NCBI GenBank assembly: GCA_000437275.1
Contig: FR899732.1
Span: 50,405-99,119, forward strand
Direction of reading: 5' to 3'
From: Clostridium sp. CAG:411
GTDB taxonomy: Bacteria > Bacillota > Clostridia > Lachnospirales > Lachnospiraceae
Length of the DNA stretch: 48,715 nt
Shown one piece after another: positions 31,670-41,198 of the stretch (within the stretch, counting starts at the first letter, position 1; each line of letters begins with the position of its first letter). Under the pieces are notes generated by a model. That model was not told the origin of the DNA. It worked only from the letters and a program-made list of their open reading frames with translations, and did not search any database. Position numbers and translations under genes: made by a program.

Positions 31670-34366
31670 ATGAAAGGAAAAAAGAAAAAACAATCTGGAA
31701 TTTCATTGGAGACTGTCCAAACAGGGATAGGAAAAGAAAAAGGCTGGGAAATTGGTGCAGCTTATGTGTTTGATTTGGTCCTGTTTTTAATACTTATGTT
31801 CTGTATGATAGGGTGCTTTATCAATGGCTATGAGATTTCCTGTAATAAAAAGCTTCTTTATGGAGTATCTATGCTTGCAGGAGTGCTTTTCTTTATTACA
31901 TTTTCTTTGAAAAAATGGGGAGAAGTCAGTATGGTTCTCATGCTGTTGGCATATGGCGGATGCAGTATTTATTTTCGGGATAGGATAGCTGCAGGATTGG
32001 CAGTTGTAATGAATAAAGTGATAGAAAAGGCAGCGAATTACTATCATTTTGCACCGTGGAAATATGAGGAGACCAGTGGAAATGAAATGTTAAATGCTAC
32101 CTTGCTTATCTTATTTGTTTTTATATTGATTATTGGTATGGAAGCATATCTTTATGTAAAGAAATTTAACTTTTATCTTACCCTGTTGATACCGATACTT
32201 TTCGTATTTTCGCCAGAAATAATAGGTATTGTACCAAGTGCTTTTTATTTTGTGACATTTATCCTTGTAGCATTGGCGTGTATTGGAAGTGAGACAAGGC
32301 AGCAAAGTAAAAAAAATAAAAATCCATATGTATGGAAAGCCAGAGGAATCCAGTTGCTAATTGGTTTTCTCGCCTTGGCATTGTTTCTTGTGCTGTTTCC
32401 AAAGGAAGAATACGAAGAAGCTACCAAGGACAAAACACTGAAGCAGACGGTACAGGCGTGGGCAGATGCGAAATATAACAATCTGGTACGAAGAGGACTT
32501 GATAAAGGAACCGTGGCAGGTGGAATTAGTTGTGGAAAACTGGGACAGGCAAGCAAAATTTCATATACAGGTGAGACCAGATTAAAGGTAGAAAAAGGCG
32601 ATGATGTGGAGACAGAAGAAAAGGTTTATCTACGTGGTTATATTGGCAGTCAGTATGGAAATAACCAATGGAATCCATTGCCTGATGAATTGGAAAAGGA
32701 AAAAAGACGTTTAGAGAATCGGTATAGCACAAAATTAGAAGACTATGGAACGGAGGCAGCCTTTTCTCTTGGCAAATGGAACTATGTAGTAAGTGTGTTG
32801 GAGGGAGATTCCAATGATGTATGGTCTGAACTGGAAAACGTTTTGATGAAGATACCAAAGGAGAAACAACGCAACCAATTTTTGACTGCGTCCTATTCCA
32901 AAGATACGCTATCTTTATTGGAACAGGTAAGCCAGCAACGGGAAAAAGTTGCAGGAACCTATCGGATTCACAATATTTCAGAAACGGTTAGTACCATTTT
33001 TACCCCATATAATACAATAGGAAATGTAAGTGAAGATGGGAAATTGAAAGTAGATGGAGTAAAAGATGTGGCGAATTATTCTTTTTCTGTGGCAAATCAT
33101 AAGGATGAAATGCCAACAGAAGAAGATTGGGATAGTTGTATTCTGGCAGCAGAAGACATAAAAAAACAAAACCATATAAACATTTTAGATTATAAGCCTG
33201 GTAGCTATAAGCAAGAGGGAACAGAGGAAGATTCAATTGGAGAAATAAATGATACTACTTTATGTGTACTGAAAAATGCCTATACCTTTTATTTAAAGCA
33301 GCAGGATTATGAAAAGTTTGCAAAAAAAGCCTACTGTCAGGTGCCAGACTATCTGCAAAAGCAGTTAAATACGCTTATTTATGACGAAGGCATGAATGGG
33401 GAAAAAGACATAAATAAGATTATAAACTTTGTACAATTTTATTTGTCTGAAAACACCAATTACACATTAAGTCCGGGAGCAGTTCCTTCCAATAAGGATT
33501 TTGTTTCTTATTTCCTTTTTGAAAGTCAGAAGGGATATTGTGTTTATTATGCTTCGGCTGCAACGATGCTCTTTCGTTGTATGGGTGTGCCTGCAAGATA
33601 TGTGGAAGGCTATGTGCTTGACACAAATAATACATCCGCATCTGGTAATACGAAAGATGGAAAAATCTACACACTGACAGATAAAAATGCACATGCATGG
33701 GTAGAAATCTATCAGTCTGGATATGGCTGGGTTCCTGTGGAAGTGACAAAAGGAAGGATGACATTACAGGAAACGGAAGATGGATATGATGAAGACGAAG
33801 AGGATAACTTCCCAGACGATTCAGAAAATAGCATGGTACCTGATGCAACCGAAACGCCACAGCCATCAGCAGAGTCGGGAGAACAATCGTCTGCGGATGA
33901 AAAGATAGAAGATGGACAGTCCACTTCTACAGCATTAAACTTGAGAAAAATAGGTCATGTTGTCATGCCGATAGTAATGGTATTCCTTGTACTCGTATTA
34001 ATTTATGGGAAAAAGCGTTTGCAGTGGTACTATCGGGAGAAAAAACTGGAACGTGCCGATTATAATGAACAAACCGTTCTTTATTACAAAAACATCATGC
34101 GTATTTTAAAATTAATGAAAAAATGTCAGAAAAAAGAAGAATTAAGAGAGGTAATAAAGAAGGAAACGTTTTCTGTTGAACAAATTACAAGAGAACAATT
34201 TATGGAAATCGTGAAGATAATGAATTGTTATGCATACAGTGAAAGCGGTGTAAATGCGCAGCAGACAGCAACGATAAAAGAGTGCTATGTGACTCTGCGA
34301 CAAGAGTTTTATGCACATAACAATTGGATAAAAAGGCTATATTACCAGTATATTCTGGTGGTTTAA
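31670..34366 (+). CDS. Membrane-anchored transglutaminase-like protein
   Basis: An 898-residue protein (from ATG 31670). About six transmembrane helices occupy residues 30-245, followed by a long extracellular region. The transglutaminase-like (TGc) core near residues 590-700 has the catalytic Cys in QKGYCVYYASAATMLFR, the His in NAHAWVEIY and, where Asp is usual, Glu in GWVPVEVTKG. A Pro/Ser/Glu-rich acidic spacer, a further transmembrane helix (HVVMPIVMVFLVLVLIYG) and a cytoplasmic tail end the protein. Papain-like or transglutaminase activity on cell-surface proteins is likely. GGAGG lies 5 bases before ATG 31670; the earlier ATG 31649 is weaker. It is the last gene of the operon. Confidence 0.87.
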   Translation: MKGKKKKQSGISLETVQTGIGKEKGWEIGAAYVFDLVLFLILMFCMIGCFINGYEISCNKKLLYGVSMLAGVLFFITFSLKKWGEVSMVLMLLAYGGCSIYFRDRIAAGLAVVMNKVIEKAANYYHFAPWKYEETSGNEMLNATLLILFVFILIIGMEAYLYVKKFNFYLTLLIPILFVFSPEIIGIVPSAFYFVTFILVALACIGSETRQQSKKNKNPYVWKARGIQLLIGFLALALFLVLFPKEEYEEATKDKTLKQTVQAWADAKYNNLVRRGLDKGTVAGGISCGKLGQASKISYTGETRLKVEKGDDVETEEKVYLRGYIGSQYGNNQWNPLPDELEKEKRRLENRYSTKLEDYGTEAAFSLGKWNYVVSVLEGDSNDVWSELENVLMKIPKEKQRNQFLTASYSKDTLSLLEQVSQQREKVAGTYRIHNISETVSTIFTPYNTIGNVSEDGKLKVDGVKDVANYSFSVANHKDEMPTEEDWDSCILAAEDIKKQNHINILDYKPGSYKQEGTEEDSIGEINDTTLCVLKNAYTFYLKQQDYEKFAKKAYCQVPDYLQKQLNTLIYDEGMNGEKDINKIINFVQFYLSENTNYTLSPGAVPSNKDFVSYFLFESQKGYCVYYASAATMLFRCMGVPARYVEGYVLDTNNTSASGNTKDGKIYTLTDKNAHAWVEIYQSGYGWVPVEVTKGRMTLQETEDGYDEDEEDNFPDDSENSMVPDATETPQPSAESGEQSSADEKIEDGQSTSTALNLRKIGHVVMPIVMVFLVLVLIYGKKRLQWYYREKKLERADYNEQTVLYYKNIMRILKLMKKCQKKEELREVIKKETFSVEQITREQFMEIVKIMNCYAYSESGVNAQQTATIKECYVTLRQEFYAHNNWIKRLYYQYILVV

Positions 34367-34597
34367 TGTTGATGATGTCAGGATTGTAAGCGTTGAAGGA
34401 ACGAAACAATTCTGGCATTTTTTTATGCGGCTATCTTCTGATTTCGTTCGCATTGCCAATATTTTATTTCAATCATTTCTTTGATTTTTATATACTTGTA
34501 AATTTTCATGGATTTTTTGGGAAAAATAGTTTATAATGATGGTAATTGTGCGTAAATGTAACGAAAGTTGACGCAATAGTAGAATAGTAAAATGAAT

Positions 34598-34625
34598 GTA
34601 ACAGTTCTTCTCGACTTAACTGTTA
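34598..34625 (+). promoter_or_regulatory. Inverted repeat in the transketolase leader
   Basis: GTAACAGTT (34598-34606) and AACTGTTAC (34618-34625) form a 9-bp stem with an 11-base loop, about 12 bases before the AGGAGG ribosome site. It may be an operator or a leader hairpin. TATAAT at 34532-34537 is the nearest -10, without a good -35. The rest of the gap 34367-34650 shows nothing else. Confidence 0.4.
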
Positions 34626-34650
34626 CAAAGCAAATTTTAGGAGGAACAGT

Positions 34651-36645
34651 ATGATGAGTGATATTGATGTTATGTCAGTCAATGCGATTCGTGCGTTGGC
34701 AGCAGACACAGTACAGAAAGCAAATTCAGGACATCCGGGATTACCACTAGGTGCGGCACCTATGGCTTATGAGTTATGGGCAAAATTTATGAAACATAAT
34801 CCTAAGAACCCAAATTGGGAAAATCGTGATCGTTTCATTTTATCAGGTGGACACGGTTCTTCATTATTATATTCATTGCTTCACATTTTTGGATATGGAG
34901 ATTTATCCATGGATGATATGAAGAATTTTAGACAGTGGGGTTCAAAAACACCGGGACATCCGGAATATGGTCATACTGTTGGAGTAGAAGCCACAACAGG
35001 ACCATTGGGTGCAGGTATGGCGATGGCAGTTGGTATGGCGATGGCAGAAGCACATTTGGCAGCACGTTTCAATAAAGAAGGATATCCAGTTGTCGATCAT
35101 TATACTTATGTTTTAGGTGGAGATGGCTGTATGATGGAAGGTATCTCCTATGAAGCATTTTCATTGGCTGGTACATTAAAACTTGGAAAACTTATCGTAC
35201 TTTATGATTCAAATAAAATCTCTATTGAAGGAGATACCGATATCGCTTTTCAGGAAGACGTAAAGAAACGTTTTGAGTCTTTCGGTTTCCAGACATTAGT
35301 AGTGGAAAATGGAAATGATTTAGAGGAGATCGGCAAAGCAATTGCAGAAGCAAAAGCAGATACGACAAGACCTACGATGATTACGGTTCGTACAAAGATT
35401 GGTCATGGATGCCCAGCAAAAGAAGGAACAGCCAGCGCACATGGAGAACCGCTTGGAGTAGAGAATGTACGTGCCTTAAAAGAAAACTTAGGAATGGACC
35501 CTGATAAAGAATTTTACATTCCTCAGGAAGTATATGATAACGCAGCAAAGATTGTTGCAGAAAATGAAAAAGAAGAGCAAAAATGGAATGCATTATTTGC
35601 AGAATACTGTGAAAAATTCCCAGAGATGAAAGAATTGTGGGATAAGATGCATGATATGGATGCAGCAAAAGCATTGATCGATGATGAAGATTTCTGGGCA
35701 GTAGAAGAAAAAGCAGATGCGACTAGAAATATTTCAGGAAAAATAATCAATAAGATTAAAAATTATCTTCCTGGTTTTATTGGAGGCTCCGCAGACTTAG
35801 CACCTTCTAATAAGACAAATATGAGTGAGATGGGAGATTTCTCTGCACAGAATTATGCAGGAAGAAACTTGCATTTTGGAGTGCGTGAGCTTGCTATGGC
35901 AGCGATTGGAAACGGTATGGTATTGCATGGAGGATTACGTCCATATGTATCTACTTTCTTCGTATTCTCTGATTATGTAAAACCAATGGCGAGACTTTCT
36001 TCCTTGATGGGAGTACCTCTTACCTATGTTTTAACACATGATAGTATTGGAGTTGGAGAAGATGGACCAACACATGAGCCAATTGAACAGTTAGCTATGT
36101 TACGTTCTCTTCCAAACTTTACAGTATATCGTCCTGCTGATACGATGGAAACAGCAGCAGCTTGGTATTATGCTATTACATCCAAAAAGACACCAACCGC
36201 ATTGGTATTGACTCGTCAGAATCTTCCACAGCTTGCAGGAACAAGCAAGGAAGCCTTAAAGGGTGGATATGTTGTAGATGCTGGAAAGAAGGAAGTACCA
36301 GATTTGATTTTGATGGCAAGTGGTTCAGAAGTACAACTTGCAGTAGAAGCAAAGGCAGAGTTGGAAAAAGACGGTGTAGATGTGCGCGTGGTTAGTATGC
36401 CATCTATGGATGTATTCGAACAACAAAGTGCAGAGTACAAAGAGAGCGTATTGCCAAAGGCATGTCGTAAGAGAGTGGCAGTAGAAGCATTATCAAGTTT
36501 TGGATGGGGCAAATATGTTGGTCTTGATGGCGGATATGTTACCATGGAAAGCTTTGGTGCATCTGCTCCAGCAGCAACTTTATTTGAAAAGTTTGGAATT
36601 ACCACAGAACATGTAGTTGAAGTGGCAAGAGATATTTTGAAATAA
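34651..36645 (+). CDS. tkt: Transketolase
   Basis: A 664-residue thiamine-diphosphate enzyme that moves two-carbon units between sugar phosphates in the non-oxidative pentose phosphate pathway. SGHPGLPLGAAPMAYELW starts the N-terminal domain. The thiamine-diphosphate and metal motif is GGDGCMMEGISYEAFSLAG through YDSNKISIEGDT. The middle pyrimidine-binding domain has GVRELAMAAIGNG and HDSIGVGEDGPTHEPIEQLA. The C-terminal domain starts near residue 535. Length is normal for the full-length, single-chain enzyme. AGGAGG precedes ATG 34651. It is a single-gene transcript ended by the hairpin at 36664. Confidence 0.96.
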   Translation: MMSDIDVMSVNAIRALAADTVQKANSGHPGLPLGAAPMAYELWAKFMKHNPKNPNWENRDRFILSGGHGSSLLYSLLHIFGYGDLSMDDMKNFRQWGSKTPGHPEYGHTVGVEATTGPLGAGMAMAVGMAMAEAHLAARFNKEGYPVVDHYTYVLGGDGCMMEGISYEAFSLAGTLKLGKLIVLYDSNKISIEGDTDIAFQEDVKKRFESFGFQTLVVENGNDLEEIGKAIAEAKADTTRPTMITVRTKIGHGCPAKEGTASAHGEPLGVENVRALKENLGMDPDKEFYIPQEVYDNAAKIVAENEKEEQKWNALFAEYCEKFPEMKELWDKMHDMDAAKALIDDEDFWAVEEKADATRNISGKIINKIKNYLPGFIGGSADLAPSNKTNMSEMGDFSAQNYAGRNLHFGVRELAMAAIGNGMVLHGGLRPYVSTFFVFSDYVKPMARLSSLMGVPLTYVLTHDSIGVGEDGPTHEPIEQLAMLRSLPNFTVYRPADTMETAAAWYYAITSKKTPTALVLTRQNLPQLAGTSKEALKGGYVVDAGKKEVPDLILMASGSEVQLAVEAKAELEKDGVDVRVVSMPSMDVFEQQSAEYKESVLPKACRKRVAVEALSSFGWGKYVGLDGGYVTMESFGASAPAATLFEKFGITTEHVVEVARDILK

Positions 36646-36663
36646 AAATTAATGAAGTTCGGG

Positions 36664-36699
36664 AAAAGAGTTGTGACATAGGGTACAACTCTTTTCTTC
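36664..36699 (+). terminator. Intrinsic terminator after tkt
   Basis: AAAAGAGTTGT (36664-36674) pairs with ACAACTCTTTT (36685-36695), then TCTTC. Confidence 0.8.
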
Positions 36700-36759
36700 T
36701 GTATGTAGTAGTGAATACAGAAAGGTCTAACAAACGTTAGGATAAGAGAGGAGTTATTC

Positions 36760-37449
36760 ATGGCTAAGATACTGATTGTGGAAGATGAAAAAAAGATTGC
36801 TCGTTTTGTAGAATTAGAATTAAAACACGAAGGATATGAGACCGAATGGTCAGGAAATGGCAGAGAAGCATTAGATAAAATTTTAGAAAATCAATTTGAT
36901 TTAATAGTGTTGGATGTAATGCTGCCAGAATTAGATGGAATTGAAGTGTGCCGTAAGGCACGAGAAGCGGGTGTGCGGACACCTATTATCATGTTGACAG
37001 CAAAAGATGATGTAATGGACAAGGTTACAGGATTGGACAATGGTGCAGATGACTATATGACAAAACCGTTTGCCATTGAAGAACTATTGGCAAGAATCCG
37101 TGTAGCATTAAATCGCCAAAAATCATCTGTTGAAGATAAAAAAGAAAGTTCTATTATGGAATATGGAGATTTGCAAGTGGATACAGCGAAATATGAAGCC
37201 TCCTATCAAGGAAATAAGCTGGCATTTACAAAAAAAGAGTTTGACTTAGTAGCCTATTTGCTTGCACATAAAAATGAGGCAATCTCCAGAGAACGAATCC
37301 TGAGTGAAGTTTGGGACTATGAATATATGGGAGAGACAAATGTGGTGGATGTGTATGTCCGCTATGTTCGTCAGAAACTAGACGATGTTTACGGAAAAAA
37401 GATTATAAACACAGTACGAGGGGTAGGTTACATAATAAAAGATGAATGA
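36760..37449 (+). CDS. OmpR/PhoB-family response regulator
   Basis: A 229-residue two-component regulator. The receiver (about 1-120) has acidic residues in IVEDEKK, D52 in VLDVMLPELDG, Thr in IIMLTAKDD and Lys in MTKPF. The winged-helix DNA-binding domain (about 130-228) has LTFTKKEFDLVAYLL-like LAFTKKEFDLVAYLLAHK, ISRERILSEVWDYEY and VDVYVRYVRQKLDD. GAGAGGAG lies before ATG 36760. The kinase gene overlaps its stop by 8 bases. It resembles ArlR/CssR-type regulators of envelope or exported-protein stress; the class A PBP gene downstream supports an envelope role, by inference. Confidence 0.93.
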   Translation: MAKILIVEDEKKIARFVELELKHEGYETEWSGNGREALDKILENQFDLIVLDVMLPELDGIEVCRKAREAGVRTPIIMLTAKDDVMDKVTGLDNGADDYMTKPFAIEELLARIRVALNRQKSSVEDKKESSIMEYGDLQVDTAKYEASYQGNKLAFTKKEFDLVAYLLAHKNEAISRERILSEVWDYEYMGETNVVDVYVRYVRQKLDDVYGKKIINTVRGVGYIIKDE

Positions 37450-38614
37450 GGAAAGAATTGAAAAAATCCGACATTTGTTACAAAAATATTGGCTTCCTAT
37501 TTTGAAAAAAAGGAAACAAATGATTAGTAAAATTCACTTATCATTGGAATTGCAGTTGTCTGTTTTATACAGTGGCTTAACCGTATTTATAGGGATACTT
37601 ATCTTTTTACCATTAGGATATATTATATACCATAGTGAATTGCAGGATGCACAACTGTCATTTCATTATTCGGGACAAAGTTGGACCATTTCTATCGTAT
37701 ATATATATCGAGCAGCCATGTTGCTGTATGTTGCTGGTATTTTCTTGATCGTGGAATTGTCGGCGAAGAATATAAGGCGGATTTCTGCAAAAATGAGTGA
37801 TATTATTAAGCAGACAAATCGCATTACTATTCATAGTTTGGAGAAGGATCGTTTAAATGTAGATGGCATACAAAACGAATTAAAAGATATTGCACAAACT
37901 ATTAATAGCATGTTGGATCGGTTAGAATTATCTTATGAGACACAGAAACAATTTGTGTCAGATGCATCCCATGAACTTCGTACCCCTATTGCGGTGGTAC
38001 AGGGCTATGTAAATATGCTGGATCGTTGGGGGGCAGAAGACCCGGAAGTGTTGGCAGAATCTGTAGAGGCGATAAAGAGTGAAGCGCAATCAATGCAGGA
38101 ATTGGTAGAAAAATTGCTATTTTTATCCCGTCATGATAAGAAAACACTAAAACTGACAAAACGAAAATTCAATGTGACAAAAATGGTGGAAGAAGTGTTA
38201 AAAGAAAGTGCGTTGCTTGCAAAAGAAAGAACGATAGAAGCACTGGATTTGGACCCTGTTATTCTTTATGGCGATAGGCAGATGCTAAAAGAAGCGTTGC
38301 GTGTTTTATTGGAAAATGCCATAAAATATACAAATGAAGGAGACTATATTTATATTGGATGTGAGAAACAGGAAGGCAATTGTATTCTTACCGTAGCAGA
38401 TACAGGTATGGGAATGACAGAAAAGGATATGGACCATATTTTTCAACGATTTTATCGGTCTGACAATGTAAGAAATGGAAACATAAGCGGACATGGATTG
38501 GGATTATCCATTGCTAAACTTATTATACTAAAACATGTAGGTACCATAGAGATAAAGAGTCAATATACAAGAGGTACTTGCTTTAAAATTACGTTGCCAA
38601 TACAGACATTTTAG
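37442..38614 (+). CDS. Sensor histidine kinase, partner of the OmpR-type regulator
   Basis: A 390-residue membrane kinase. Two transmembrane helices (about 43-63 and 90-107) enclose a short extracellular segment of only about 27 residues, so it may sense within the membrane. A HAMP-like linker leads to the HisKA domain with H177 in SDASHELRTPIAVVQGY. The ATPase domain has LLENAIKYTNEGD (N box), VADTGMGM (G1) and GHGLGLSIAKLI (G2). The stated start overlaps the regulator gene; an in-frame ATG at about 37520 preceded by AAAGGAAA is an alternative. The pair is followed by a separate promoter and the PBP gene. Confidence 0.9.
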   Translation: MNEERIEKIRHLLQKYWLPILKKRKQMISKIHLSLELQLSVLYSGLTVFIGILIFLPLGYIIYHSELQDAQLSFHYSGQSWTISIVYIYRAAMLLYVAGIFLIVELSAKNIRRISAKMSDIIKQTNRITIHSLEKDRLNVDGIQNELKDIAQTINSMLDRLELSYETQKQFVSDASHELRTPIAVVQGYVNMLDRWGAEDPEVLAESVEAIKSEAQSMQELVEKLLFLSRHDKKTLKLTKRKFNVTKMVEEVLKESALLAKERTIEALDLDPVILYGDRQMLKEALRVLLENAIKYTNEGDYIYIGCEKQEGNCILTVADTGMGMTEKDMDHIFQRFYRSDNVRNGNISGHGLGLSIAKLIILKHVGTIEIKSQYTRGTCFKITLPIQTF

Positions 38615-38630
38615 AGTGTGTGTTGATTAG

Positions 38631-38659
38631 TTTACAAATCAGGCAAAGTAAGCTATACT
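38631..38659 (+). promoter_or_regulatory. Promoter of the class A PBP gene
   Basis: TTTACA (38631-38636), a 17-base spacer and TATACT (38654-38659) lie 51 bases before the start codon. Confidence 0.7.
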
Positions 38660-38710
38660 TGATAGCGTATTCTAAAGGTGTATCACACACAATGGAAAAG
38701 AGGTAGAAAA

Positions 38711-40993
38711 ATGGCGAAGAAAAAGAAACAAAAAAAATCAAAAATTAAAAGCCCTGCGTTACGCAGATTTTTGATGGCTTTAAAGGTAAGTTTGTTAGTT
38801 ATCCTTTTGATAATTCTTGTAGGTGGAATTATATTTTACTTTACATATGGTAAAGAACTTTTGAAGATGCAGAAAGAAGCAAAGACAGCAGTTGCAGCAT
38901 CTACAGTAGATACATTCCGTTCCAGTGAGACAAGTGTTATTTACGATTCAAAAGGAAAAGAAATCAGTGAATTGAAAGGTGAAAAGGACGTATACTATCT
39001 TGAAAGTAGTGCGATACCAGATTATGTAAAGACTGCCTTTTTATCAATAGAAGATAAAAAGTTTTATGAGCATGGTGGTGTAGATTACTTGGCAATTATG
39101 CGTGCTGTTTTGGCAAGAATAAAATACGGGCATGTTACACAGGGTGGTAGTACCATTACGCAGCAGTTGGTAAAAAATGTGTTCCTTACACAGGAACGAA
39201 CCATGGATCGAAAACTTCGAGAAATGTTTTATTCCATGGAAATGGAGAAAAAATATACCAAAGACCAGATATTGGAATTTTATATTAATAATGTTTACTT
39301 TAGTCATGGATATTATGGAATCCAGGCGGCATCTTATGGATACTTTAAAAAGGATGTCAGCGAACTTTCCTTGTCAGAAGTTGCATTTTTGTGTGCAATT
39401 CCAAATGGACCAACCAAGTATGACCCATTGACCCATTATGACAATACGATTAAAAGACGAAACTTGATTCTGAAAAATATGTTGGACGATTCCAAGATTA
39501 TGTTAGAAGAATATGAATCTGCAATCGCAGAGGATATTCAACTATCAGAACAAAAGACAAAGAAGCAGGATTATGTAGAGACATTTGCAAGACATAGTGC
39601 TACGAGGGCATTGATGCAGGCACAGGGCTTCCAGTTCCGTTATTCCTTTAGTTCAGACGATGACAAAAAGAATTATCAGGAAGAATACAATGAATTATAT
39701 GAACAGTGTGAACAATCCTTGTATACAGGTGGATATCGTATCTATACTTCTATTAGTATGGCGAAGCAGAAAAAATTGCAGAAGGCAGTAAATGAGCAAT
39801 TGCAAGGCTTTACAGAAAAAACAGATGCTGGTGTTTACAAAATGCAGGGAGCGGCGGTTTGTATCAGCAATAAGACAGGGCGTGTAGTTGCCATCGTAGG
39901 AGGAAGAAAGCAAAAGACAACAGATGGTTATACTCTAAATCGAGCATTTCAGAGTTATCGACAACCGGGAAGTTCCATTAAACCATTAATTGTATACACG
40001 CCATCATTTGAACATGGCTACACACCAGAATCAATTGTAGATGATAGTTATTTCAAGGGTGGTCCAAGAAACTCAAATGGTACTTATGCAGGAAAAATTC
40101 CTGTGCGTTCCGCAGTGGCAGCATCTAAGAACGTAGTTGCATGGAAACTGTTTGAAGAACTTACACCAAAAGTTGGATTATCCTATATTTTGAAGATGGG
40201 ATTTTCCAATATTGTAGCAAATGATTATTATGCGGCATCCTCTTTGGGAGGATTGACAAATGGAGTGAGTCCACTAGAGATGGCATCTGGATTTGCAACA
40301 ATAGAAAACGATGGATACTATAGAGAACCGACTTGTATTGTAGAAATTACAGATTCTCGTGATAATACCATTTACAAATCAAACTCAAAAGGAAAACAGG
40401 TGTACTCAAAAGAATCTACCAGTATGATGACAAGTTGTATGGAAAGTGTTATAGAGAGTGGTACTGCTAAGGGACTTGGTTTGTCAAAGACTCCATCTGC
40501 TGGAAAGACGGGAACCACAAATGACAAAAAGGATGGTTGGTTCTGCGGATACACAGCATACTATACTACAGCAGTTTGGGTAGGATACGATACGCCTAAA
40601 ACGGTAAATGATTTGTATGGAAGCACATATCCGGGAAGAATTTGGCATAATTTTATGGAGGATATTCATTCTTCTGTAGAGTATCAGGCATTGCATGATG
40701 AATATGACGGTAAGAAGTCTGATGAAGTTATTGATGATGAGGATGATAGCGAGGCAGATGAAACCGAACAACCAGAAGATACACAAGAACCAGAAGATAC
40801 ACAGGAACCAGTGGATACGGAAGTTCCTGTGACAAAAGAGCCAGACAATTGGGATGATGGACAAAAAGAACCAGTTGTTACGGAAAAACCACAAGAACAG
40901 GAAACCGAACCACCACAGGAAGAAGAGGTGGTAGATCCTGCAGGAGATGTGGGAATGCAGGAGATGCTTTTGTGGAGACCAAAGAGAATTTAA
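38711..40993 (+). CDS. pbpA: Class A penicillin-binding protein (PBP1A-type)
   Basis: A 760-residue bifunctional peptidoglycan synthase. A Lys-rich cytoplasmic start and one transmembrane helix (about 26-45) come first. The GT51 glycosyltransferase (about 75-240) has the catalytic E114 in LSIEDKKFYEHGG and GGSTITQQLVKN. The transpeptidase (about 340-650) has S421-SIK (PGSSIKP), S472-KN and the KTG triad at 599-601 in SAGKTGTTND. The C-terminal 100 residues are acidic, Pro/Thr/Glu-rich, with repeats of PEDTQE-type units. The start at 38711 is chosen because GAGGT lies before it and the Lys-rich MAKKKK start is usual. It follows the two-component pair on its own promoter. Confidence 0.93.
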   Translation: MAKKKKQKKSKIKSPALRRFLMALKVSLLVILLIILVGGIIFYFTYGKELLKMQKEAKTAVAASTVDTFRSSETSVIYDSKGKEISELKGEKDVYYLESSAIPDYVKTAFLSIEDKKFYEHGGVDYLAIMRAVLARIKYGHVTQGGSTITQQLVKNVFLTQERTMDRKLREMFYSMEMEKKYTKDQILEFYINNVYFSHGYYGIQAASYGYFKKDVSELSLSEVAFLCAIPNGPTKYDPLTHYDNTIKRRNLILKNMLDDSKIMLEEYESAIAEDIQLSEQKTKKQDYVETFARHSATRALMQAQGFQFRYSFSSDDDKKNYQEEYNELYEQCEQSLYTGGYRIYTSISMAKQKKLQKAVNEQLQGFTEKTDAGVYKMQGAAVCISNKTGRVVAIVGGRKQKTTDGYTLNRAFQSYRQPGSSIKPLIVYTPSFEHGYTPESIVDDSYFKGGPRNSNGTYAGKIPVRSAVAASKNVVAWKLFEELTPKVGLSYILKMGFSNIVANDYYAASSLGGLTNGVSPLEMASGFATIENDGYYREPTCIVEITDSRDNTIYKSNSKGKQVYSKESTSMMTSCMESVIESGTAKGLGLSKTPSAGKTGTTNDKKDGWFCGYTAYYTTAVWVGYDTPKTVNDLYGSTYPGRIWHNFMEDIHSSVEYQALHDEYDGKKSDEVIDDEDDSEADETEQPEDTQEPEDTQEPVDTEVPVTKEPDNWDDGQKEPVVTEKPQEQETEPPQEEEVVDPAGDVGMQEMLLWRPKRI

Positions 40994-41033
40994 GATTGTG
41001 AGCAAACACAGGAAACTGTTGTTTGTATGAGAA

Positions 41034-41076
41034 AAGAAAGAGTTGCAAAGGTTTTTTTGCAGCTCTTTCTTCTTTT
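41034..41076 (+). terminator. Intrinsic terminator after the PBP gene
   Basis: AAGAAAGAGTTGCAAA (41034-41049) pairs with TTTGCAGCTCTTTCTT (41056-41071, one T-G pair), followed by CTTTT. Confidence 0.8.
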
Positions 41077-41102
41077 GACAAAAAATGCACTTCCTTTATG
41101 AT
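41075..41102 (+). promoter_or_regulatory. Promoter of the MPN-like/LysM gene
   Basis: TTGACA (41075-41080), a 16-base spacer and TATGAT (41097-41102) sit directly behind the PBP terminator; a 97-base leader follows. Confidence 0.6.
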
Positions 41103-41198
41103 AGGATACAGGGCAGAAGGATAAATTGGAGGAGTGGACAAGTAGTTAAAAAACAAGAATACTGTTGAAAAACTCCAATTAGAAAGGAAGGGCATAAT

